Shown here piece after piece: positions 43,724 to 52,278 of a DNA stretch of 64,000 nucleotides. Under the pieces are notes generated by a model, which worked only from the letters and a program-made list of their open reading frames with translations, did no database searches and was not told where the DNA came from. Origin of the DNA: Blautia sp. Its GTDB lineage: Bacteria > Bacillota > Clostridia > Lachnospirales > Lachnospiraceae. Where the stretch lies: the NCBI GenBank assembly GCA_017463155.1, contig JAFTPT010000001.1:1-64000 (forward strand). Reading direction: 5' to 3'. Both the position numbers and the translations under genes were made by a program. How positions within the stretch are numbered: position 1 is the stretch's first letter; each line of letters opens with the position of its first letter.

Positions 43724-43811
43724 GTTTTACATAACGTGAGAAAGGGCTGTTGCTTTGCCTGAACGGAGCGATTCGAGGCATCATTGTACAGGTACGATGA
43801 GGAGAGAGGAT

Positions 43812-44555
43812 ATGCAGGAGATGTATTCCCGGATGGAGCTGCTGCTCGGACGAGAAAAAACCGAAGTGCTCGCAAAGGCCAGAATCGCGGTCTTCGGCCT
43901 TGGCGCGGCAGGTGCAAGCGCCGCGGTGGCTTTGGCCCGGTGCGGTGTCGCGAGCCTGACCCTGGTGGATGACGCTGTCCTCGAGGAGCCGGATATCGGC
44001 TGCCATGTGGCGGCTTTTTTACGGACCATGGGCGAGAGCAAGGTACAGGCGGTCCGGCGGCTGATCCGCGAGATGGACGAATCGATCCTTGTGCACACCT
44101 GCGAGTTCCTCTACAGCGAGGAGACGGAGCGCCTGCTTGATTTCCGCGGCTTTGACTATATCGTGGACGCGATGGACCAGGCGGCGCCAAAGCTTCGGCT
44201 GATCCGGAAGGCCAGGCTCGAGGAGATCCCCATGATCTCCTGCATGGACGTGAACCACAAGACCGACCCCGCGAGGCTCGAGATCACGGATATTTCCAGG
44301 ACGATCATCTGTCCCATGGCCAGAGAGATCCGTGCCGGTCTCCGCAAATACGGAGTCCACAGGGTCAAGGTGCTCTATTCGCGGGAAAGACCGCTTATCA
44401 AGGGCAGCCGGCACCGTCCGGCGGACATCCGTCAGGCCGGTCACGAGCAGGGAAGCATCTTCTTTCTGCCGGCAGCAGCCGGGCAGCTGCTGGCCGCGGA
44501 GGCGGTCAAGGACCTTCTGATGGCGGCCGACAAAGAAAAAAAGAGAAAGCATTGA
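43812..44555 (+). CDS. tcdA: ThiF/E1-like enzyme, probable tRNA t6A dehydratase TcdA
   Basis: 247 residues from ATG 43812, behind GGAGAGAGG. The start MYSRMELLLGREKTEVLAKA resembles TcdA/YgdL. The nucleotide-binding VFGLGAAGASAAVALARCGV is the Rossmann loop, and SKVQAVRRLIREM and DAMDQAAPKLRLI follow. TcdA adenylates threonylcarbamoyl-adenosine of tRNA to form the cyclic ct6A. The loop GLGAAGAS replaces the more usual GxGGVGS, and the typical C-terminal membrane tail is reduced. Another E1-type adenylyltransferase is possible. Confidence 0.75.
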   Translation: MQEMYSRMELLLGREKTEVLAKARIAVFGLGAAGASAAVALARCGVASLTLVDDAVLEEPDIGCHVAAFLRTMGESKVQAVRRLIREMDESILVHTCEFLYSEETERLLDFRGFDYIVDAMDQAAPKLRLIRKARLEEIPMISCMDVNHKTDPARLEITDISRTIICPMAREIRAGLRKYGVHRVKVLYSRERPLIKGSRHRPADIRQAGHEQGSIFFLPAAAGQLLAAEAVKDLLMAADKEKKRKH

Positions 44556-44565
44556 GGACGACAGT

Positions 44566-45486
44566 GTGAGTGATTTGATCAGAAAACAGTTTTCGGACCT
44601 CCTCGGGGAGGCCTGTGTACTGATAGATGAACCGATGAATAAGCATACCACCTTCCGGATCGGAGGCACGGTCCCGTATTTTGTGACGCCCCGCTCGGCC
44701 GGGCAGGTGCAGGGGATCCTTTCGGTATGCAGGGAGCATGCGCTTCCCTGGTTTGTCATGGGAAACGGCAGCAACCTGCTGGTCGGCGACGACGGGTGGA
44801 ACGGCGTCATTATCCAGATCGGCCGGGAGATGAGCCGCATCGAGGTGGAAGACGACAGGATCACAGCGGGAGCGGGGGCGCCCCTTTCCGCAATCTCGGC
44901 AGCTGCGAAGAACGCGTCTCTGACCGGCCTTGAGTTTGCCGGAGGGATCCCCGGGACCCTGGGCGGCGCGGTGTTCATGAATGCGGGAGCATACGGCGGC
45001 GAACTGAAGGATGTCCTCGTGGACGTGACGGTGCTGGATGAGCAGGGCGATCTTCGGGTGATCCCGAAGGAGGAACTGGCCATGGGCTACCGAACCAGCG
45101 TGATCAGGACGGCCGGGTACCTGGTGCTGGAGGCGCGCCTTAAGCTTGTTTCCGGAGAGCAGGAAAAGATCGTCGCCAGAATGCAGGAGCTGAAGGAGCA
45201 GCGCAGCGCCAAGCAGCCCCTTGAGTATCCCAGCGCGGGCAGTACCTTCAAGCGCCCGGAGGGGTATTTTGCAGGTAAGCTGATCATGGACAGCGGCCTT
45301 CGGGGCTACCGGGTCGGCGGCGCGCAGGTGTCCGAAAAGCACTGCGGCTTTGTGATCAACACGGGCGGCGCTTCGGCCGCGGATGTCTGCCGGCTGATGG
45401 CGGATGTGATCAGCTGTGTCAGGGAAAAATACGGCGTGACGCTGGAGCCGGAGGTGCGGTTCCTGGGCACGGACCTTCCAAGGTGA
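44566..45486 (+). CDS. murB: UDP-N-acetylenolpyruvoylglucosamine reductase
   Basis: 306 residues, short (type II) MurB. Features are NKHTTFRIGG, the FAD-binding FVMGNGSNLLVGD, and GGIPGTLGGAVFMNAGAYGG. SAGSTFKRP has the catalytic serine, and EVRFLG near the end the Glu acid. It makes UDP-N-acetylmuramate for peptidoglycan. A GTG start at 44566 follows TGAGGACG. Together with glmM, this gives two cell-wall precursor genes in the window. Confidence 0.95.
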   Translation: MSDLIRKQFSDLLGEACVLIDEPMNKHTTFRIGGTVPYFVTPRSAGQVQGILSVCREHALPWFVMGNGSNLLVGDDGWNGVIIQIGREMSRIEVEDDRITAGAGAPLSAISAAAKNASLTGLEFAGGIPGTLGGAVFMNAGAYGGELKDVLVDVTVLDEQGDLRVIPKEELAMGYRTSVIRTAGYLVLEARLKLVSGEQEKIVARMQELKEQRSAKQPLEYPSAGSTFKRPEGYFAGKLIMDSGLRGYRVGGAQVSEKHCGFVINTGGASAADVCRLMADVISCVREKYGVTLEPEVRFLGTDLPR

Positions 45487-45496
45487 GGATGAAGAT

Positions 45497-46384
45497 ATGC
45501 GCTTTGTGATCGTGACGGGCATGTCGGGGGCCGGAAAATCGACCGCTCTCAAAATGCTGGAGGATATGCATTATTTCTGCGTGGATAATCTTCCCGTGCA
45601 GCTGGTGGAAAAATTCGCTTCTCTGATGCTGGAGGCCTCCGGCGAGGAAGTGCAGAACGCGGCGCTCGGCATCGACGCCCGCAGCGGCTCTTCGCTCCGG
45701 AACCTTGCCTCGGTGCTGAAGGAGATGGAGGAAGCCGGCTACCGGTTCGAGGTGCTTTTCCTGGATGCGGATGACCAGACGCTGGTCAAAAGGTACAAGG
45801 AGACCAGGCGGACGCATCCCCTGGCCGGAGACGGCCGTACGGAGGAGGGGATCCTCCGCGAGAGGGAACGCCTTTCGGCACTTCGCGAGCGGGCGGATTA
45901 CATCATTGATACGACGAGACTTCTGACCCGGGAACTCCGGCAGGAACTGGAGCGGATCTTTGTGGAGGACCGGCGCTTCAGCAATATGGTGGTCTCTGTT
46001 CTTTCCTTCGGGTTCAAGTACGGGATCCCCGCGGATGCGGACCTGGTGTTCGACGTCCGTTTTCTTCCGAATCCCTACTACGTGGACGGGCTTCGTACGC
46101 TGACGGGCCTTGACGAGCCGGTGTTCCATTATGTCATGGACGATGAGGAGGCGGCCGCGTTCATGGCGCGGCTGGAGGATATGCTGCGGTTCCTGATCCC
46201 CTGCTACGCCAGGGAGGGGAAGACCAGCCTTGTCGTGGCTGTCGGCTGCACCGGCGGAAAACACCGCTCCGTCTCCGTGGCGAGGGAGATCCACCGGCGG
46301 CTTCAGAGCATGTCGGATTACAGCCTCCGGCTGGAGCACAGGGACATCGGAAAGGATCGTCCACAGGGACGCCCGGAAGCGTAA
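45497..46384 (+). CDS. rapZ: RapZ/YvcJ nucleotide-binding protein
   Basis: 295 residues. Walker A TGMSGAGKS is at 7-15, and DNLPVQLVEKF is the conserved next block. SFGFKYGIP, FDVRFLPNPYY and GCTGGKHRSV belong to the C-terminal domain. In E. coli RapZ tunes glmS through small RNAs and senses GlcN6P; in Bacillus YvcJ affects competence. It is ten bases after murB. A link to amino-sugar control would be notable beside the nagB ribozyme, but this is inference. Confidence 0.94.
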   Translation: MRFVIVTGMSGAGKSTALKMLEDMHYFCVDNLPVQLVEKFASLMLEASGEEVQNAALGIDARSGSSLRNLASVLKEMEEAGYRFEVLFLDADDQTLVKRYKETRRTHPLAGDGRTEEGILRERERLSALRERADYIIDTTRLLTRELRQELERIFVEDRRFSNMVVSVLSFGFKYGIPADADLVFDVRFLPNPYYVDGLRTLTGLDEPVFHYVMDDEEAAAFMARLEDMLRFLIPCYAREGKTSLVVAVGCTGGKHRSVSVAREIHRRLQSMSDYSLRLEHRDIGKDRPQGRPEA

Positions 46385-46411
46385 AAACGGCAGAATATAA
46401 AGGAGCAGAGT

Positions 46412-47371
46412 ATGTCTTTTTCGGGGATGGTGAAAGAGGAACTCGCCGGAAAAACGGGTGCCGCCAGACATTGCATGCTGGCGGAGCTGGCCGCGATCAT
46501 GGAGTCCTGCGGGCATCTGGAGCAGGGGGAAGGCCGGGGGCCGGTTCTCAGGGTGTATTCGGAAAACGAGACAAATGTAAGAAAATGCTTTACTTTATTG
46601 GAAAAAGCATTTAATATAGATACAGCGGTTCTGAACAGGGATGCCGTTCGTCCGAAGAGAGGGCAGGTCTACCTTATCGAATTGGATGATCCGACGCTCA
46701 CGGAAGAGATCCTGGGCGGGACAAAGCTTGTTGAGGACCGTGAGAACGGTGGATTGAAGCTGATGCAGAACGCTGTGCTGACACAGCGGGAATGCTGCAA
46801 AAGGGCCTACTTACGTGGTGCTTTTCTGGCGTCCGGGTCGATCAGTGATCCCAACAAAGGGTATCATTTTGAGATCGTCTGCCAGGACGGGGAAAGGGCA
46901 GGCCGGCTGAAGTCCCTGATCAGGTCGTTTCATATCGACGCCAAGACTGTGCTTCGCAAGAAATCGCATGTGGTGTATGTGAAGGAAGGAGCGCAGATCG
47001 TGGATATGCTGGCGCTGATGGGCGCCGGGATCGCTCTCATGGATCTGGAGAACGTCAGGATCCTGAAGGAGATGCGCAATTCCGTCAACCGGAAGGTCAA
47101 TTGTGAGACGGCAAATATCAACAAGACAGTCCTGGCTGCGGTCAGACAGATGGAGGATATCCGGCTGATCGAGAGGACTGCAGGTTTCCAGAGCCTTAGC
47201 GATGAGCTGGCAGAGGCAGCGGCGCTGCGGCTGCAGTATCCTGATGCGACACTCAAGGAGCTGGGGGAGATGATGGATCCGCCGATCGGCAAATCCGGCA
47301 TCAACCACCGTTTCCGCAAGCTGAGCGCGATCGCGGATAAACTGCGTGGCAACGAGGAGGAACTATTATGA
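46412..47371 (+). CDS. whiA: DNA-binding protein WhiA
   Basis: 319 residues. The homing-endonuclease-like N-terminus includes LAELAAIMESCG, and the LAGLIDADG-derived fold carries RGAFLASGSISDPNKGYHFE near 134-153. The C-terminal helix-turn-helix is near 265-310, with TLKELGEMMDPPIGKSGINH. It influences cell division and chromosome segregation genes. The rapZ-whiA-crh order is as in Bacillus, but yvcK, which usually sits between rapZ and whiA, is absent here. Confidence 0.94.
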   Translation: MSFSGMVKEELAGKTGAARHCMLAELAAIMESCGHLEQGEGRGPVLRVYSENETNVRKCFTLLEKAFNIDTAVLNRDAVRPKRGQVYLIELDDPTLTEEILGGTKLVEDRENGGLKLMQNAVLTQRECCKRAYLRGAFLASGSISDPNKGYHFEIVCQDGERAGRLKSLIRSFHIDAKTVLRKKSHVVYVKEGAQIVDMLALMGAGIALMDLENVRILKEMRNSVNRKVNCETANINKTVLAAVRQMEDIRLIERTAGFQSLSDELAEAAALRLQYPDATLKELGEMMDPPIGKSGINHRFRKLSAIADKLRGNEEELL

Positions 47372-47622
47372 TAAAAAAACCAGTCACGATCCATTTATCT
47401 ACAGGACTTGAAGCAAGGCCCGTTGCGCAGCTTGTGCAGGTGGCCAGCCAGTTTGCCAGTGAGATTTATGTTGAGATTGGGCAGAAGAGAGTCAATGCCA
47501 AAAGTATTATGGGGATGATGACCCTTGGTCTGGATGCCGGTGAGGAGATCACCCTGTCCGCCAATGGAGAGGATGAAGAGGCTGCGATGAACAGCATGGA
47601 GCAGTATCTCAGCAACCAGTGA
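47368..47622 (+). CDS. crh: HPr/Crh-like protein lacking the phospho-histidine
   Basis: 84 residues of HPr fold. The segment STGLEARPVAQ has Glu where HPr has the PTS-phosphorylated His15 (GLHARP); Bacillus Crh has Gln there. The serine regulatory site is kept in VNAKSIMGMMTLG. So it cannot carry phosphate for sugar transport but could be phosphorylated by HPr kinase and act with CcpA. The ATG overlaps the whiA stop, in the crh position. The symbol is by analogy; the family in Clostridia is often just labelled HPr. Confidence 0.8.
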   Translation: MIKKPVTIHLSTGLEARPVAQLVQVASQFASEIYVEIGQKRVNAKSIMGMMTLGLDAGEEITLSANGEDEEAAMNSMEQYLSNQ

Positions 47623-47655
47623 GCATCCGTTGTTGTAAATAAGAACTGTAAAAAG

Positions 47656-47698
47656 GTGCCTATGAAAAGGAAGACCGCTTTTCATAGGCACTTTTTTT
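47656..47698. terminator. Terminator after crh
   Basis: GTGCCTATGAAAAG (47656-47669) and CTTTTCATAGGCAC (47678-47691) are perfect complements, followed by seven T. It also lies at the end of the convergent PAP2 gene. Confidence 0.93.
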
Positions 47699-47703
47699 CC
47701 ATC

Positions 47704-48591
47704 TTATCTGCGGTGGGAAAGCTTTGTGAACAGCAGCGGGTAGACGTAGAGAGCCCAGAGCACGGTCACAAAGTACCGGATCAAGGAGGCGGCCGGCGAT
47801 GTGCCGATCAGGGATTTCAGTCCTACAAGGAACAGAAGGCTGAGCACGGTGCCGGGGATAAACCGAAGCAGCTTCTGCTGCAGCGATTCCGGGATCGTAA
47901 AGTCGACGTACTTCTGCTCCAGGTAATTCCCGATGGCAAGGCCGAAGGAGGCACCGCCCGCCTTGAAGCAGTCGAGAGCCAGTTCTTCGGTCGAGAGGCT
48001 CATGCCCGTGATCACGGCGCCGAACGCGATGACGAAGACACTGATCACCACGAGGCCCACCGTTACGGCCGTCAGGTGCCCGTCGAGGATTTTCTTCCTA
48101 TATATAAAGTGGTAGCAGAGCCCGGTGCAGATAAAGGCGGTCACCATGCCGGTGATCACGTCCTGGGGCGTGTGGCAGCCGAGGTACATCCGGGAAAAGC
48201 CGATCAGCAGGATCAACAGAAGGAACAGGATCTTCGCCCAGACCTTTTTGGCGTGGAAGAAGAGCGTGCCGAACAGGGAGCCGGCACTCTGGCTGTGGCC
48301 ACTCGGGAAGGAATAGCCTGTCGCGCCGGACAGCGCCGAATCCACGGCCTTGAACGAGGGGTCCAGGACCCAGGGACGGGGGATCCGGAAGCCCAGCTTG
48401 AGTACCTGCACCAGATTCCCGGAGACCAGGAACGAGAATGCCAGGGCCCGGGCCAGAAGCTTGTCCCGGCACCAGTAGATCCAGAACAGGATCGCGATGA
48501 CCATGTATTCCTGTCCAAGATACGTGATATACTGAAAGAAAACATTGAGGGCGGGAGTTCTATGCTCTGCCAGTAACCGAAGAAAATCCAT
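47704..48591 (-). CDS. PAP2-family membrane phosphatase
   Basis: 295 residues from ATG 48591, six bases after AGGAG; upstream codons to 48621 lack a site. The PAP2 motifs are KLGFRIPRPW (1), FPSGHS (2) and SRMYLGCHTPQDV (3), which give the catalytic Arg, His and His. About six to eight transmembrane helices. Such enzymes dephosphorylate lipid phosphates, for example undecaprenyl pyrophosphate or phosphatidate. A palindromic repeat lies just upstream. Confidence 0.9.
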   Translation of the reverse strand: MDFLRLLAEHRTPALNVFFQYITYLGQEYMVIAILFWIYWCRDKLLARALAFSFLVSGNLVQVLKLGFRIPRPWVLDPSFKAVDSALSGATGYSFPSGHSQSAGSLFGTLFFHAKKVWAKILFLLLILLIGFSRMYLGCHTPQDVITGMVTAFICTGLCYHFIYRKKILDGHLTAVTVGLVVISVFVIAFGAVITGMSLSTEELALDCFKAGGASFGLAIGNYLEQKYVDFTIPESLQQKLLRFIPGTVLSLLFLVGLKSLIGTSPAASLIRYFVTVLWALYVYPLLFTKLSHRR

Positions 48592-48616
48592 AGTGAAACT
48601 CCTTTCATATTTAGGG

Positions 48617-48687
48617 AACAAGACAGGGGACGGTTCTCTGTCTTGTTCCGACTGCTGACAAGACAGAGAACCGTCCCCTGTCTTGTT
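48617..48687. repeat. Palindromic repeat, copy 2 (30-bp perfect arms)
   Basis: Bases 48617-48646 and 48658-48687 are exact reverse complements with an 11-base loop. The arm has the same GACAGGGGACGGTTCT core as the copy at 28298-28369, and each arm contains the inner pair AAGACAG/CTGTCTT. Two copies in one window imply a dispersed REP-like family; no transposase lies next to either. Confidence 0.95.
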
Positions 48688-48708
48688 TCATTCATCCTAA
48701 ATTATAAG

Positions 48709-48737
48709 TTGACCATAATGAAAAAACAAGGTATAAT
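48709..48737 (+). promoter_or_regulatory. Promoter of the acidic membrane protein gene
   Basis: TTGACC (48709-48714), 17-bp spacer, TATAAT (48732-48737). Confidence 0.8.
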
Positions 48738-48827
48738 GTGCTGGTAAGGGGAAAATCCGCGGGTTCTACCGCGTTCTGATTGTGTGTGAGCCGTTTCCGG
48801 CGATCATGCTGACGAGGAGATACGAAC

Positions 48828-49904
48828 ATGTCCAGATTTTTAAAATTTATTGTCCATCTGGTAGTTATATGTGCGATCATCTGTGTGCTGGGACTTACCG
48901 TCCCGCCGTTCTTCGGCGTGCAGACGGTGGTCGTGGATGACGTCAACGAGATGACGAACCTTCCCATGGGCTCCGTCACGTACGCGATCCCCAAAAAGAC
49001 CGAGGACGTGTATGTCGGCGAACCGATCCTGGTGCAGGAGGATACCAGCACGTACCGCTATGAGGTACAGCGCCTGAACCTTGAGAACGGCACCGGTACT
49101 GTCATCGATCCGACCGTGACCGACAGTAAGCAGATCACCGTGGCGGTACGCGATTATGTTCCGAAGGTGCTCATCACCATCGGCTACGTCGGCTATCTGC
49201 AGACGGCCACCAAGAGCGTGGAAGGCCTGATCATCCTCGGCCTCGCGGTCCTGTTCCTGATCATCCTGTACGTGATCGCCGAGCTCTGGAAGAAGGACAA
49301 GCATCGCCGGGATTACGAGGACGATGAGTCCGCGGAATACGTCAAATCCAAAAAGGAGCTCAAGAAAGAGGAAAAGGAACGGGCAAGACGCCTGAAGGAA
49401 GAGGAGCAGGAGATCCGGCGCGAAGCCAAAGAGAGCAAACGCCGCAAGAAAAAAGGCAACGGCAAGGTCCGCACGGGCGGTTTTGTAGATGAGATCGACG
49501 AATCCGATGACGAGGATGAGGATGATGACATCCGCCTGGCAGTTCCGGATGAGACGCCGGAGATGCTGGACGAAGCCGCTGAGGAGCTCGAGGAGAACGA
49601 GCCGGAAGCTCTTCCCGAAGAGCCGGCCGATGAGGAGCCTGCTGCTGAGCAGGAGGCGGAGATCGGCGAGGACGAGACTCTGGAAGAGGACGAGGAGCCG
49701 GTGATCGAGGATCTGGAACCGGATGAAGAGCCGGAGATCGCGGAGATCCGCAAGAGAGCGATCCCGGGCTACAGCGCCGCGCAGCTGGCCGACCAGGCCA
49801 AGGAGAAAGGCCTCTCCCCGGACATGGTCAGGGACGATATCACGGATGTTACCTTGTTTGATTACTCCGATATCCTGAACGAACTGGCGAAGGGCGACGA
49901 GTGA
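48828..49904 (+). CDS. Two-helix membrane protein with acidic coiled-coil domain
   Basis: 358 residues. An N-terminal helix (about 6-26), an extracytoplasmic domain of about 100 residues (MGSVTYAIPKKTEDVYVGE) and a second helix (about 133-153, GLIILGLAVLFLIILYVIAE) give both ends in the cytoplasm. A highly charged KKEEKERARRLKEEEQEIRR coil and an extremely acidic stretch (about 222-310) follow. The outer part resembles the beta domain of signal-peptidase-like proteins, but no Ser/Lys active site is seen. Function unknown. Confidence 0.6.
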   Translation: MSRFLKFIVHLVVICAIICVLGLTVPPFFGVQTVVVDDVNEMTNLPMGSVTYAIPKKTEDVYVGEPILVQEDTSTYRYEVQRLNLENGTGTVIDPTVTDSKQITVAVRDYVPKVLITIGYVGYLQTATKSVEGLIILGLAVLFLIILYVIAELWKKDKHRRDYEDDESAEYVKSKKELKKEEKERARRLKEEEQEIRREAKESKRRKKKGNGKVRTGGFVDEIDESDDEDEDDDIRLAVPDETPEMLDEAAEELEENEPEALPEEPADEEPAAEQEAEIGEDETLEEDEEPVIEDLEPDEEPEIAEIRKRAIPGYSAAQLADQAKEKGLSPDMVRDDITDVTLFDYSDILNELAKGDE

Positions 49905-49922
49905 TACAATGGCAGATACTGA

Positions 49923-49949
49923 GGGGAAAGCGCAAAGCTTTCCCCTTTT
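49923..49949 (+). terminator. Terminator before the S10 operon
   Basis: GGGGAAAGC (49923-49931) pairs with GCTTTCCCC (49937-49945), loop GCAAA, then TTTT. Confidence 0.9.
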
Positions 49950-49982
49950 CCCATTTATATAGAAAAAAAAGAAAAAAACCAC

Positions 49983-50011
49983 TTGCATTGTTGCGGGATT
50001 TTGTGTATACT
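49983..50011 (+). promoter_or_regulatory. Promoter of the S10-spc-alpha operon
   Basis: TTGCAT (49983-49988), 17-bp spacer, TATACT (50006-50011). Transcription from here gives a leader of about 220 bases before rpsJ. Confidence 0.85.
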
Positions 50012-50029
50012 TGTTGATGCTGTGACATT

Positions 50030-50225
50030 GATAGCTATGAAGCGTGAGGTTGCTGCCTTCGTGGCAGGTTTTCCGTGGAGCGAATGTCAAGTTAGGAAAC
50101 TGACGACAAGTCACTGTACAAGTTCAGCAATCCATCATGGGATGGGCGTGTGTGGTCATTGTTCATGACACACACGGTGATGTGTACAGTCGCCGCTTGT
50201 CGTACTGCTTACAAGTACGAATAGG
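50030..50225 (+). promoter_or_regulatory. Structured S10-operon leader
   Basis: A long-range stem pairs ACGACAAG (50103-50110) with CTTGTCGT (50196-50203) and ACTGTACA (50113-50120) with TGTACAGT (50183-50190). It encloses a GTGTGTGGTCAT/ATGACACACAC hairpin near 50148-50174. A small CGTACT/AGTACG hairpin (50201-50219) sits next to the ribosome-binding site. In other bacteria this operon is autoregulated by L4 through the leader; that is the likely job, but the binding site is not shown. Confidence 0.65.
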
Positions 50226-50239
50226 AGGAGACTTTTTTT

Positions 50240-50557
50240 ATGGCAAATCAGGTTATGAGAATCACATTGAAAGCGTATGACCATCAGTTGGTAGATGCAT
50301 CTGCATCCAAGATCATCGACACAGTCAGAAAGAACGGCGCTCAGGTCAGCGGCCCGGTTCCGCTTCCCACCAAAAAGGAAGTAGTGACGATCCTTCGTGC
50401 AGTGCACAAGTACAAAGATTCCAGAGAGCAGTTCGAGCAGAGAACCCACAAGAGACTGATCGACATCATCGCTCCGACCCAGAAGACGGTTGACGCGCTT
50501 TCCAGACTGGAGATGCCGGCCGGTGTCAACATCGACATCAAGATGAAGACAAAGTAA
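50240..50557 (+). CDS. rpsJ: 30S ribosomal protein S10
   Basis: 105 residues with the S10 patterns [13 protein letters not shown] and [11 protein letters not shown], and HKRLIDI near the end. S10 is part of the 30S head and also NusE, the antitermination partner of NusB. First gene of the operon, with an AGGAGGAG site. The family usually starts directly at the first strand, as here, after a four-residue lead MANQ. Confidence 0.97.
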   Translation: MANQVMRITLKAYDHQLVDASASKIIDTVRKNGAQVSGPVPLPTKKEVVTILRAVHKYKDSREQFEQRTHKRLIDIIAPTQKTVDALSRLEMPAGVNIDIKMKTK

Positions 50558-50636
50558 TGTTGCTTATAGACGCGCTGCGTTTATACAATACTATATGATT
50601 GCCGTACGGCAATCCGCTATAAGGAGGAAATCAGAA

Positions 50637-51269
50637 ATGAAAAAAGCTATCTTAGCTACAAAAATCGGCATGACGCAGATCTTTGATGAAGAAGGCATGC
50701 TGGTTCCTGTCACCGTATTACAGGCTGGTCCGTGTGTCGTGACTCAGGTCAAGACCGAAGAGAACGACGGATATGCAGCAGTCCAGGTCGGTTTTGGCGA
50801 GATCAGGGAAAAGCTGGTCAACAAGCCGGAAAAGGGCCATTTTGATAAGGCAGGCGTTGCCGTCAAGAGATTTTTGAGAGAGTTCCGTTTTGAGAACGCT
50901 GCAGAGTATGCAGTCGGACAGGAGATCAAGGCTGACATGTTTGAAGCCGGCGATCATATCGACGCGACCGCGATCTCCAAAGGTAAAGGATTCCAGGGCG
51001 CCATCAAGAGACATGGCCAGTCCAGAGGACCTATGACCCATGGTTCCAAATATCATCGTCACGCCGGTTCCAACGGCGCGGCTTCCGATCCCAGCCGTGT
51101 ATTCAAGGGCAAGAAGATGCCCGGCCAGATGGGTCATGTTCAGGTGACCGTACAGAATCTGGAGATCGTACGTGTGGATGCAGAAAACAACTTACTGCTG
51201 GTTAAGGGTGCTGTTCCGGGACCTAAGAAATCTCTGGTAACCATCAAAGAGTCAGTTAAGTCCTTATAA
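50637..51269 (+). CDS. rplC: 50S ribosomal protein L3
   Basis: 210 residues from ATG 50637, seven bases behind AAGGAGG; the frame is open upstream to 50595 without a site. [14 protein letters not shown] opens the protein, and the ribosome-entry loop FQGAIKRHG and [15 protein letters not shown] is conserved. L3 is an early assembly protein close to the peptidyl transferase centre. Confidence 0.97.
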   Translation: MKKAILATKIGMTQIFDEEGMLVPVTVLQAGPCVVTQVKTEENDGYAAVQVGFGEIREKLVNKPEKGHFDKAGVAVKRFLREFRFENAAEYAVGQEIKADMFEAGDHIDATAISKGKGFQGAIKRHGQSRGPMTHGSKYHRHAGSNGAASDPSRVFKGKKMPGQMGHVQVTVQNLEIVRVDAENNLLLVKGAVPGPKKSLVTIKESVKSL

Positions 51270-51290
51270 TCGGGAAGGAGGAGCACATCG

Positions 51291-51911
51291 ATGGCGAACG
51301 TAACAGTTTATAATATGGAAGGCAACGAAGTCGGAACTATGGAGCTGAACGACGCGGTGTTCGGAGTAGAGATCAACGAGCATCTGGTTCACCTCGCAGT
51401 GGTTCGTCAGCTTGCAAATAAACGTCAGGGTACCCAGAAGGCCAAGGGCCGTTCTGAGGTCAGCGGCGGAGGAAGAAAACCGTGGAGACAGAAAGGAACC
51501 GGCCATGCAAGACAGGGTTCCATCCGTGCCGCACAGTGGAAGGGCGGCGGTGTGATCTTTGCACCGACTCCGAGAGATTATGATGTCAAGATGAACAAGA
51601 AGGAAAGAAGAGCAGCCCTCAGAAGCGCACTGACCAGCAAGGTTCAGGACAACAAGCTTCTGGTTCTTGAAGAGCTTGCCCTTCCGGAGATCAAGACGGC
51701 TTCCATGCAGAAGGTCCTTAACAACCTGAAGGCGGAGAAGGCCCTCGTGATCACCGCGGACGACAACAAGACCGTTTATCTTTCCGCAAGAAATATCGAG
51801 GATGTACAGACTGCAACACCGTCCACGCTCAACGTCTACGATGTCATGAAGCACAACAGCGTTGTCGTGACCAAGGATGCAGTGGCAGTTATTGAGGAGG
51901 TGTACGCATAA
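51291..51911 (+). CDS. rplD: 50S ribosomal protein L4
   Basis: 206 residues. The extended loop region KGRSEVSGGGRKPWRQKGTG (near 54-73) lines the exit tunnel with L22. L4 is the known repressor of S10 operons in other bacteria, fitting the structured leader above. Its last base overlaps the first base of rplW. Confidence 0.97.
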   Translation: MANVTVYNMEGNEVGTMELNDAVFGVEINEHLVHLAVVRQLANKRQGTQKAKGRSEVSGGGRKPWRQKGTGHARQGSIRAAQWKGGGVIFAPTPRDYDVKMNKKERRAALRSALTSKVQDNKLLVLEELALPEIKTASMQKVLNNLKAEKALVITADDNKTVYLSARNIEDVQTATPSTLNVYDVMKHNSVVVTKDAVAVIEEVYA

Positions 51912-52210
51912 TGGCAGATATCAAGTATTACGATGTGATCCTGAAGCCTGTGATCACCGAGAAATCCATGAGTGGCATGAGTGATAAGATTTACACCTTC
52001 CTGGTTCATCCGGATGCAACCAAGACCCAGATCAAAGAAGCTGTCGAGAAAATGTTCGAAGGCACCAAGGTAAAACGTGTCAACACCATGAATCAGGACG
52101 GCAAGAAGAGACGCCGCGGTCTGGTGGTAGGTAAGACAGCCAGGACCAAAAAGGCCATCGTTTTCCTGACCGAGGAAAGCAAAGAGATCGATATTTTTGA
52201 GGGCCTTTGA
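51911..52210 (+). CDS. rplW: 50S ribosomal protein L23
   Basis: 99 residues with YDVILKPVITEKS at the start and FLVHPDATKTQIKEAVEKMF, the core of L23. It sits at the tunnel exit and docks SRP and trigger factor. It starts on the last base of the rplD stop (A of TAATG), so translation is coupled. The gap to rplB is 68 bases. Confidence 0.97.
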   Translation: MADIKYYDVILKPVITEKSMSGMSDKIYTFLVHPDATKTQIKEAVEKMFEGTKVKRVNTMNQDGKKRRRGLVVGKTARTKKAIVFLTEESKEIDIFEGL

Positions 52211-52278
52211 TTCGAAGATGCCGGGGCGCACGCCCACGGCCAAAGCGTGAGATCAACGATTGAAAGGAGTCACTAATC

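Noticed and set aside
43603..44190. N-terminal extension of deoD to 439 residues
   Set aside because: The extra part crosses the deoD promoter and antisense tcdA, and is low-complexity Pro/Arg/Ser; ATG 43602 has a proper ribosome-binding site.
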